A DNA stretch of 5,755 nt from Bdellovibrionales bacterium. Lineage in GTDB: Bacteria > Bdellovibrionota > Bacteriovoracia > Bacteriovoracales > Bacteriovoracaceae. This document shows positions 1 to 5,324 of this stretch, piece by piece. Within the stretch, counting starts at the first letter, position 1; each line of letters starts with the position of its first letter. Under the pieces are notes generated by a model. That model was not told the DNA's origin. It did not search any database and saw nothing but the letters and a program-made list of their open reading frames with translations. Position numbers and translations under genes: made by a program. Where the stretch lies: positions 1-5,755 of the forward strand of contig SXUH01000104.1 in the NCBI GenBank assembly GCA_005791855.1, written 5' to 3'.

Positions 1-267
1 CACGGGGTACTGGAGGATGTTCGGCATCATGATCGCGACCCGGTCGCCCTTCTTCAGGTGGAGGTTGTTCTGCAGGTAGCTCGCGAACTTCCGGCTGAGG
101 TGGTCCATCTGCTCGTAGGTCAGCGTCGTGCCCATGTTGTGGAACGCAGGCCTGTGCTTGAACTGGTCGAACCCGGCCTCCAGGACCTCGTTGATCGACG
201 AGTACTCGTCGTGGTTGATCTCGTGCGGGACCCCGGCGTCGTAGCCCTTGTGCCAAACTTTAGTCAT
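1..267 (-). CDS. fadD: Long-chain fatty acid-CoA ligase (FadD), N-terminal part, cut by window edge
   Basis: Only the first 89 codons lie in the window; the rest runs off the left edge. The enzyme activates free fatty acids with ATP and CoA, through an acyl-AMP intermediate, to give acyl-CoA for beta-oxidation or lipid synthesis. It usually works at the inner face of the cytoplasmic membrane. The visible residues follow the start of E. coli FadD closely as I recall it: MTKVWHKGYDAGVPHEIN at the N-terminus, a PAFHNMG segment near residues 40-46, and LKKGDRVAIMMPN at 71-83 followed by LQYPV. The ATP/AMP-binding signature would lie outside the window and cannot be checked. The ATG at 265-267 is supported by GGAG at 274-277 with 6-base spacing and by agreement with the family N-terminus. 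The gene starts 17 bases after the hpf stop on the same strand, so it is probably cotranscribed with hpf. Confidence 0.93.
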   Translation of the reverse strand, partial: MTKVWHKGYDAGVPHEINHDEYSSINEVLEAGFDQFKHRPAFHNMGTTLTYEQMDHLSRKFASYLQNNLHLKKGDRVAIMMPNILQYPV

Positions 268-270
268 CAG

Positions 271-277
271 CTTCTCC
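271..277 (-). promoter_or_regulatory. Ribosome binding site of fadD
   Basis: The minus strand reads GGAGAAG here, and the GGAG core lies 6 bases before the fadD ATG. It occupies most of the 17-base gap after the hpf stop codon. No promoter fits in that gap, which supports cotranscription with hpf. Confidence 0.7.
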
Positions 278-284
278 GTCTAGG

Positions 285-545
285 TTATTCTAATTGGTTC
301 TTGATCTTCGTGACGATCAGGTCGAAGGTCTTGTAGAGGTCGTCGGCGTGGGCCTTGGCGAAGTACGCCTGCGGGCCTGCGTGGAGCGTGACCTCCGAGC
401 AGTGGTCGGTCCCGTCCACCCAGCAGGTCCAGTGGACGGTGGTGATGTTGCTGAACCATTTCTTAAATTTCTCTGATTTTTCTCTGATGGTCTGGTCGAG
501 CGTCGGCGTGTGGTCCATGTGCCGGAAGGTGATGCTAACATTCAT
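285..545 (-). CDS. hpf: Ribosome hibernation-promoting factor, short form (HPF/RaiA family)
   Basis: An 86-residue protein of the HPF/RaiA (S30AE) family. Family members bind the 30S decoding centre and block mRNA and tRNA entry. Short HPF promotes 100S dimer formation in stationary phase or starvation. The family pattern is visible: an N-terminal beta strand (NVSITFRHMD, 2-11), a basic helix (IREKSEKFKKWF, 20-31), central strands (VHWTCWVDG and SEVTLHAG), and a final helix (DDLYKTFDLIVTKIKNQLE, 68-86) matching the E. coli DMYAAIDGLIDKLARQL region. It has no long-form dimerisation domain. It stops right after the last helix, lacking the Lys/His-rich tail of E. coli HPF (95 residues). The start is well supported by AAAGGAG six bases upstream. 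It is the first gene of a probable hpf-fadD unit. Confidence 0.9.
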   Translation of the reverse strand: MNVSITFRHMDHTPTLDQTIREKSEKFKKWFSNITTVHWTCWVDGTDHCSEVTLHAGPQAYFAKAHADDLYKTFDLIVTKIKNQLE

Positions 546-551
546 GCTAAG

Positions 552-558
552 CTCCTTT
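552..558 (-). promoter_or_regulatory. Strong ribosome binding site of hpf
   Basis: The minus strand reads AAAGGAG, a near-perfect Shine-Dalgarno sequence, followed by six bases (CTTAGC) and then the ATG at 545. It fixes the hpf start and is the strongest ribosome binding site seen in the window. Confidence 0.85.
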
Positions 559-569
559 GCTGAGCCCTT

Positions 570-598
570 ATTATAATGGAATCACAAGGATGACTTAG
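570..598 (-). promoter_or_regulatory. Promoter of the hpf-fadD unit (perfect -10, weak -35)
   Basis: The minus strand has a perfect TATAAT at 575-570, about 25 bases before the hpf start codon, which leaves room for a start site near 563 and a short leader carrying the ribosome binding site. At a 17-base spacing the -35 position reads CTAAGT (598-593), a poor match to TTGACA. Such a promoter may need an activator or an alternative sigma factor such as RpoS, which would suit a hibernation gene; that is inference. The -10 sits within the palindrome ATTATAAT, so it also reads TATAAT on the plus strand. Confidence 0.6.
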
Positions 599-620
599 AG
601 TATTAAGGCCAGAGAAATGG

Positions 621-643
621 TAAAATTAAGTCGGATCCCGACT
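621..643 (-). terminator. Probable rho-independent terminator overlapping the methyltransferase stop codon
   Basis: Positions 629-634 and 638-643 form a perfect 6-bp stem (AGTCGG/CCGACT) with a 3-base loop. On the minus strand it is followed by TAATTTTA. The stem includes two bases of the methyltransferase TAG codon (642-644). The stem is short and the T run is only four long, so it may be weak. Its place, just upstream of the hpf promoter, fits a boundary between two transcription units. Confidence 0.5.
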
Positions 644-1382
644 ACGGCTGTCTGTTTTGGAGGACGAACCTCACCGCCGCCGGGAGAATGCTCTCCGGCA
701 GATCCAGGAAGCTTTTGTGGGGAACGAACCCGAACTGGGCGTAGTAGTAGAAGTAGGCGATCTTGAACTGCGCCTCGGTGAGCTCGCGTTCCAGGTCGAG
801 GCTGTCGAGGATCTTCCGCACCGGGGTCCACTTTCCGATCATCTGCCACAGGACGTTCCGCTCGTCGAACATGAAGCCGTCGGGGATGTAGAGCTTCTTC
901 CGGTGGACCATGGTCTCGGCGATGAAGATCCCGTCCGGGGCCAGGTGGTCGCTCACGAGCCGGTAGTAGGAGGCGCGGTCCGGGTTCTCCGTGAGGCAGT
1001 GGAGCAGGTGCGAGTCCACGAGGAGGTCGTAGCGCTGCGGGAGGTGGACGTCCGGGTGGGTGACGTCGCCGAGGACGGTGGTGACCTGGTGGCCTTCGAG
1101 CTGGAAGAGGGTCTCCGCCTGCGCGAGGGCCGCCGGCGAGAAGTCCAGGATGGTCACGTCGGCGCCGAGGCCCGCGAGGAGGAGGCTCACCCCTCCCCTT
1201 CCGGCGCCGAGCTCGAGGACCCGGAGCCCCCGCCAGTCCCGGTCGGGAAGGAAGCGGTCCTTCGATTCCACCGCGAACTTGTAGAGGCCGCGGGAGGAAC
1301 CGGTGACCTCCCGGAGGAGGTCCGCCGGGGCCCTCCGGTCTTCGGAGAGGTAGGTATCCTGGTAGTGGGACTGTAGGCTCAT
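642..1382 (-). CDS. Class I SAM-dependent methyltransferase, substrate unknown
   Basis: A 246-residue protein with a Rossmann-type methyltransferase core. Motif I, VLELGAGRGG at 55-64, is the glycine-rich SAM-binding loop. The acidic end of strand 2 is LDFSP, with D80 expected to contact the SAM ribose. GDVTHPD (105-111) is the motif II region, and YDLLVDSHLLHCL (118-130) matches strand 4 of the Methyltransf_11/25 type. LAPDGIFIAET (147-157) fits strand 5. The remaining C-terminal part, rich in aromatics (AYFYYYAQFGF), probably shapes the substrate site; I cannot tell whether the acceptor is a small molecule, lipid or protein. It is probably cytoplasmic, as no signal peptide or membrane segment is seen. 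The ATG is the only plausible start, because an in-frame TAA lies four codons upstream. No convincing Shine-Dalgarno is present. The gene follows the large exported-protein gene by 40 bases on the same strand and is likely cotranscribed with it. Confidence 0.85.
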   Translation of the reverse strand: MSLQSHYQDTYLSEDRRAPADLLREVTGSSRGLYKFAVESKDRFLPDRDWRGLRVLELGAGRGGVSLLLAGLGADVTILDFSPAALAQAETLFQLEGHQVTTVLGDVTHPDVHLPQRYDLLVDSHLLHCLTENPDRASYYRLVSDHLAPDGIFIAETMVHRKKLYIPDGFMFDERNVLWQMIGKWTPVRKILDSLDLERELTEAQFKIAYFYYYAQFGFVPHKSFLDLPESILPAAVRFVLQNRQP

Positions 1383-1403
1383 CCCTAGAGTTTACGAGAT
1401 AAG

Positions 1404-1422
1404 CCCGCCGCAAGCAAGCGGG
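1404..1422 (-). other. Hairpin directly after the stop codon of the large gene, possible attenuator or mRNA 3' structure
   Basis: CCCGC (1404-1408) pairs with GCGGG (1418-1422) around a 9-base loop containing a GCAAGCAA repeat. The hairpin abuts the TAA at 1423-1425. On the minus strand it is followed by CTTATCTCG, which has no T run, so it is not a standard terminator. It could reduce read-through into the methyltransferase gene or protect an mRNA end. A GC-rich hairpin this short could also arise by chance. Confidence 0.3.
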
Positions 1423-4254
1423 TTAGATGCTGGAGCTCAGGAGTCGCCGGAGGTCCTCGAGCTTCGACCGGGAGACGTCGGGCTTCACCGCGACCGCGCC
1501 CTTGGCGTCGCTGATGACTTCGATGTCGAAGGACTGGCCCTTGGTGTTGACGATCTTCACCGAGCTCCCGTGGGTGCTGATGACCAGGTCGAACTCTTCC
1601 TTATTCTGAGCGAAGAGCTTCTTCAGGGTCTCGATCTCGATGGGCCCCCGGACGACTTCCCTCGCGAGGGTGAGGAAGAAGGCCTCGTCCTTCACCTGGA
1701 ACACCCGCTGCGGCTTTCCGGAGTTGTCGGCCTTCATCAGGGTGAGGCTCGTGGCATTCTTGTCCGGGCTCAGGGAGACGAGGTTAGCGGAGGCCTTCGC
1801 CCCGGAGCTTCGCTCCCGCTGGAAGAGGCTCGCGGCACTGTTCACCGGCGCCGGGAAGGTCGGGAGGGAGGCCGGGGAGCGGAAGGCCTGGGCCAGGTTC
1901 TGCGGATCCGGTGCGGTGATCCTTCCGGAGCCGAAGCCGGAGGAGACTTTCGTCTGCTCTTCGTCGGAGCTCTCGGATTCTTTCTTCTTCATGTCGGCCA
2001 GCTTCTGCTTGAGCTCGGCGATCTGGGCCGCAAGCTCGCTCTCCTCGTCCGCGAGCTTCTGGACCTCACCGTCCACGGTCGACGACGTGTCCTGGCCCTC
2101 TTCCGTCACCGGATCCTTCTTGCCTTCGAGCGCGCGGATCCGACCCCGGGCCGCTTCGAGCTGCGCCTGGAGCTTCTCGAGTTGCTCTTTGTAGATGTCG
2201 GCTCCAGGGTTCAGGGCCGGCGTGGGAGCGAGCTTGTTCTCCACCTGTGCTGCCGCCTGCGGAGTGCTGGCGTAGTTCGGGTCCACGGTCTTCGCGGCCT
2301 GAGAGTCAGCGGGTTTCTGCTGCTGGCTCTCCTGGGTCGAGGAAACCTTGGACTCCGCTTCCTGCACCGGGGCTTGCTTCGTCGCCGGAGACTGGATGGT
2401 GTTTCCCTTCTCGTCGAACTTGTAGTCTTTGAAGTTCGTCTCGGCCACCGCCCGGACTTCGTTGACGGAGACGGTGTTCGCCATCACCCTCTGGGCCTCT
2501 TCCTTGCTTACGGACTGGTTCTCCTGCCTCTGGGCGAGGGAGGAGAACATCGAGATCAGGGCCAGCTGATCCTGGATCTTCTTCGGATCGGTCTCGCCCT
2601 CGAGCTCCGGCCCGTAGGGGTACTCGGCGAGGAAGGTCCCCATCAGCCGGTCCTGGTTACGTTCTTCGCACAAGGGGTTCCCGGCGGTGGCGCAGACGCG
2701 GGCCTTCCACTGGGTGAAGGTCGTCTTCTCCCCGCGGATGTTCTTCCGTTCGAGGGCGCAGATGTTCCGGAGGTTCCGCTGGAAGCTCTGGTTCGTCTCC
2801 GGATTGAGGTCGACCTCTCCGAAGGCGAGTTCTTCGAGTTCCAGGGACGGTTTCCCGACCTCGAAGCAGCTCAGGATCAGGTCCTTGGTTCGCTTGACCA
2901 TCGGACAGTAGAGCGCGAAGGTCTGGAGGCAGTCGTTCTCCGGCTTCAGCGCGTCCGGCCCGTAGCACTTCTTGGTCGTTCGGTCGTGGAGACTCGTGAA
3001 GCGGGCCTCGAGGATGTGGGGCTCGGCGGTGTCCGTGAGGAGCTGGGCGTTGTTCCTGATCCGCTCTTGCTCCACAGTCGCCATGATACCTCGGAACCTC
3101 GAAATGTTCCCGTCTTTCAGTAGGGCGAAGCTCTGTCTGAGGTACGCATCGTAGCCCCCGGAGCTGATGAAGTTTCCGAGGCAGGCCCTCCTGCCATTCT
3201 CGCAGGGGGCTTTCGGTTCGAAGTTCGCTTTGAGGATGGCGAACTGTCGCTTCTTCGCCGCGAGGAGGGCCGCCTCCTCTTCCGGTTTGATCTTCGCACT
3301 CGCGGAGCGCTTAGCGGAGAAGAGTCTGCGTTCGTTCGGGTTCCGGTTCAGGAATTCCAACCGGGCCTTGACGATCCGGTATTCTTCGGGTCTTTCGTTC
3401 CAGGGTTTACTTCTGTGTTCCCGGTCGAGGTCGTCGAACTTCTTCTTCAGGACGTCGATGTCCCAGTCAGCTTCGCGGAACTCCAGCCCGGTGAAGCTCC
3501 GGTAGAAGCTGTTCTCCTTCGGGAGCCGGTTGAAGGCGATGTTCGTCGCCGGGGAGAAGCACTGGTTCTTTCCCACCGCACGGGAGTTGACGGTGTTCTG
3601 CGCGAGCAGGCCCTTGGTCGCCGTGAGGGCTTGCCTCAGGTGGCCCGCATTTTCTTTCGAGCCTGGCTTGCGATCATTCTTCTCATCGCTGACGTTACCG
3701 ACCTGGGCCGCGATCCTGATCTCTTCCGGCGACTTCGCGCCCAGGGTATTCTGCTGCATCCCTTCAACCTGCGCTTGGGCAAGGCGAATTGTTTTAACCT
3801 TTGGTTCGAATTCTCGAAAGGAAGGAGGAGGGGTGGAACCGGATTTTTTACCGGCTTCTTGGAGCGTCGGGAATCCGATCACCCGGTTCTTCTTCAGGCA
3901 CTCGCAGGTCTGCACGTCGGCGAGGATCGCGTTCCTCCCCTCTCCTTCGTCGTGCTCCTCACCGGCTTCGTGCTCGCCGAGCTCGACCCGGGATTCGTAG
4001 CAGTTCTGCGCGAACTCCGACGAGATGTTGGTTCCGAAGACGCGCGCCATCCCGATCGTCTCGGAGCTGTCTTCCGTGCAGACTTCGATGGCTTCCTTGG
4101 GCGTGAAGGTGTAGTTCTGCGGGTTCTGGTTCAGGGCCCGCAGGCAGTTCTGCTGGGTCGTCATCTGCAGGGCCGCGTAGTTCAGGTTCTTAAAGGCGAA
4201 ACTACTCGTGGCAAACGCGAGGGCCAGAAGGATCGAAAAAAATTTCACTTTCAT
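1423..4254 (-). CDS. Large exported cysteine-rich protein with coiled coil, function unknown
   Basis: A 943-residue protein that I do not recognise. Residues 1-20 form a clear Sec signal peptide: basic MKVK, hydrophobic FFSILLALAFA, and a cleavage site after SFA (residue 20). No lipobox is present, so the product should be periplasmic or secreted. Residues 21 to about 530 carry all 15 cysteines (37, 59, 85, 117, 119, 232, 351, 358, 430, 442, 450, 463, 499, 521, 529), and disulphides are likely. An acidic His-containing patch (91-106) sits between C85 and C117. Residues 615-685 are a low-complexity Q/A/P/S/T linker. Residues 686-712 and 728-765 look like a charged coiled coil with a break between. 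After an S/G/P-rich stretch comes a compact C-terminal region (845-925). No catalytic motif or transmembrane segment other than the signal is visible. The ATG fits the signal peptide, with GGGAAG shortly upstream. A structural, binding or envelope role is a guess. Confidence 0.88.
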   Translation of the reverse strand: MKVKFFSILLALAFATSSFAFKNLNYAALQMTTQQNCLRALNQNPQNYTFTPKEAIEVCTEDSSETIGMARVFGTNISSEFAQNCYESRVELGEHEAGEEHDEGEGRNAILADVQTCECLKKNRVIGFPTLQEAGKKSGSTPPPSFREFEPKVKTIRLAQAQVEGMQQNTLGAKSPEEIRIAAQVGNVSDEKNDRKPGSKENAGHLRQALTATKGLLAQNTVNSRAVGKNQCFSPATNIAFNRLPKENSFYRSFTGLEFREADWDIDVLKKKFDDLDREHRSKPWNERPEEYRIVKARLEFLNRNPNERRLFSAKRSASAKIKPEEEAALLAAKKRQFAILKANFEPKAPCENGRRACLGNFISSGGYDAYLRQSFALLKDGNISRFRGIMATVEQERIRNNAQLLTDTAEPHILEARFTSLHDRTTKKCYGPDALKPENDCLQTFALYCPMVKRTKDLILSCFEVGKPSLELEELAFGEVDLNPETNQSFQRNLRNICALERKNIRGEKTTFTQWKARVCATAGNPLCEERNQDRLMGTFLAEYPYGPELEGETDPKKIQDQLALISMFSSLAQRQENQSVSKEEAQRVMANTVSVNEVRAVAETNFKDYKFDEKGNTIQSPATKQAPVQEAESKVSSTQESQQQKPADSQAAKTVDPNYASTPQAAAQVENKLAPTPALNPGADIYKEQLEKLQAQLEAARGRIRALEGKKDPVTEEGQDTSSTVDGEVQKLADEESELAAQIAELKQKLADMKKKESESSDEEQTKVSSGFGSGRITAPDPQNLAQAFRSPASLPTFPAPVNSAASLFQRERSSGAKASANLVSLSPDKNATSLTLMKADNSGKPQRVFQVKDEAFFLTLAREVVRGPIEIETLKKLFAQNKEEFDLVISTHGSSVKIVNTKGQSFDIEVISDAKGAVAVKPDVSRSKLEDLRRLLSSSI
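4195..4254 (-). other. Sec signal peptide of the large exported protein
   Basis: The first 20 codons give a short basic start (K2, K4), a hydrophobic core from F5 to A15, and a polar end TSSFA. S18-F19-A20 meets the small-x-small rule for signal peptidase I. No cysteine follows the cleavage site, so this is not a lipoprotein signal. Confidence 0.85.
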
Positions 4255-4270
4255 AGTCTTCCCATCATCC

Positions 4271-4297
4271 TTATAAGCTAAACACTTTTCGTCTTTA
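4271..4297 (-). promoter_or_regulatory. Candidate sigma-28 (FliA-type) promoter of the large exported-protein gene
   Basis: The minus strand reads TAAAGACG (4297-4290), then exactly 11 bases, then GCTTATAA (4278-4271). The known E. coli FliA consensus is TAAAGTTT-N11-GCCGATAA; here the first element matches 5 of 8 bases and the second 6 of 8, at the right spacing. The start site would fall near 4264, about ten bases before the ATG, which is a short leader. Alternatively TATAAG is a plain sigma-70 -10 with a poor -35. In either case this is the most promoter-like site upstream of this gene. Confidence 0.4.
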
Positions 4298-4367
4298 TCT
4301 AAAGGGAACTTAAGCCACCCGCCCCGATCCAGAAAATTTATGGTTCAACTCAACCTTTTCTGCGAAA

Positions 4368-5324
4368 ATGAGTCCCATGAACAACCTCTGCCACCTCCTT
4401 TCAATAGATTACCCCATCAGCCAGGCCGGCATGGTCTGGGTCTCCGGAGGCAAGCTCGCCGCCGCCTCGGCCGAGGCCGGGATCCTCGGCGTGATCGGCG
4501 CGGGCTCGATGAAGCCCGAGCTCCTCGCTCACCACATCGCCAAGGCCCGCGCCCTCACCGCTCACCCCGAGCGCCTGGCGGTGAACGTCCCTCTTCTCTA
4601 TGAAAAGACCAAGGAGCAACTGGAGCTCTCGATCGCCGCCGGGATCCGAACGGTCATCACCTCCGCCGGCTCGCCGAAGACCTACACCTCCTGGTTGAAG
4701 GCCCAGGGCTGCACCGTCATCCACGTGACCTCGAGCCCCCTCCTCGCCAAGAAGTGCGAAGACGCCGGCTGCGACGCCGTCATCGCCGAAGGCTTCGAAG
4801 CGGGAGGCCACAACGGAAGAGAAGAGATCACCACCCTCGCCCTCGTCCCCCAGGTCGTCGACGCAGTGAAGATCCCCGTGATCGCGGCCGGCGGGATCGG
4901 CGATGGCCGTGGGATCGCAGCGGTGATGTGCCTCGGTGCGGCCGGGGCGCAGCTCGGGACGAGGTTCGTCGCCACCGTCGAGTCGAGCGCCCACGAGAAC
5001 TTCAAGCAGGCCATCCTAAGCTCGGGCCCGGGGAGCACCATGCTGATGATGAAGTCCCTCGTCCCCGTTCGGCTCTACAAGAATAAATTCTACGAAGACG
5101 TCAAGCGCCTCGAAGAGCAAGGCGCGGGCCCCGCGGACCTCGAGGCCCTCCTCGGGCATGGCCGCGCGAAGAAAGGAATGCTCGACGGAGACTTGGTCGA
5201 AGGCGAGATCGAGATCGGACAGATCTCCGCCCTGGTGAGAGACATCCCGTCGGTGCGCGACCTCGTCGCCCGGCTCATGAGGGAGCAGCGGGCCGCCCTT
5301 CCGGCCTCGGGGCGCTTCTTCTAA
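4368..5324 (+). CDS. FMN-dependent nitronate monooxygenase / enoyl-ACP reductase II (FabK) family protein
   Basis: A 318-residue TIM-barrel flavoprotein. NMO members oxidise alkyl nitronates with O2; FabK members reduce enoyl-ACP in fatty-acid synthesis. Visible motifs are YPISQAGMVWV near 15-25 (N-terminal flavin-loop region), EGFEAGGHNG at 141-150 with the family histidine H148, PVIAAGGIGDGRG at 170-182 and LGTRFVATVES at 196-206 (FMN phosphate binding), and GQISALV at 284-290. From memory, the order, spacing and length resemble streptococcal FabK (324 residues), especially EAGGH and the late GQI(A/S)xLV. I cannot separate the two activities from sequence alone. Two ATGs compete, at 4368 and 4377; the second gives an N-terminus closer to the family, and neither has a clear Shine-Dalgarno. 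The gene is divergent from the large exported-protein gene. Its 3' end overlaps the kinase gene on the other strand by 50 bases. Confidence 0.88.
   Translation: MSPMNNLCHLLSIDYPISQAGMVWVSGGKLAAASAEAGILGVIGAGSMKPELLAHHIAKARALTAHPERLAVNVPLLYEKTKEQLELSIAAGIRTVITSAGSPKTYTSWLKAQGCTVIHVTSSPLLAKKCEDAGCDAVIAEGFEAGGHNGREEITTLALVPQVVDAVKIPVIAAGGIGDGRGIAAVMCLGAAGAQLGTRFVATVESSAHENFKQAILSSGPGSTMLMMKSLVPVRLYKNKFYEDVKRLEEQGAGPADLEALLGHGRAKKGMLDGDLVEGEIEIGQISALVRDIPSVRDLVARLMREQRAALPASGRFF

Noticed and set aside
657..1376. 239-codon plus-strand frame opposite the methyltransferase
   Set aside because: It is an in-register antisense shadow caused by GC-rich codon use, with Glu/Val/Arg-rich composition and no recognisable fold.
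595..1413. 272-codon minus-strand frame overlapping the methyltransferase
   Set aside because: It is a shifted reading of the methyltransferase gene that gives Pro/Arg/Gly-rich low-complexity protein. The other frame shows clear SAM-binding motifs.
1570..3123. 517-codon open frame on the plus strand, antisense to the large exported-protein gene
   Set aside because: Its codons lie in register with the sense codons, so its stops correspond to sense TTA, CTA and TCA, which are avoided in GC-rich genes. Its product is a Leu/Arg/Gly/Glu-rich sequence without domain pattern, while the sense frame has a signal peptide and varied composition.
3415..4281. 288-codon plus-strand open frame opposite the N-terminal half of the large gene
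   Set aside because: It is in the same antisense register, has the same composition bias, and would remain open into the divergent promoter region. No ribosome binding site or family match is seen.
4293..4342. Possible plus-strand -10 sequences (TATCTA, TTTATG) for the flavoenzyme gene
   Set aside because: Neither has a matching -35 element at a usable distance, so no promoter was called.
4340..4603. 87-codon plus-strand frame beginning before the flavoenzyme start
   Set aside because: It is out of frame with the flavoenzyme and becomes Arg/Pro-rich as soon as it enters that gene. No ribosome binding site was seen, so a leader peptide is not supported.
4401..4994. 197-codon minus-strand frame opposite the flavoenzyme gene
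   Set aside because: It is an antisense shadow of a gene with strong family motifs; its product is Gly/Asp/Arg-rich without motifs.
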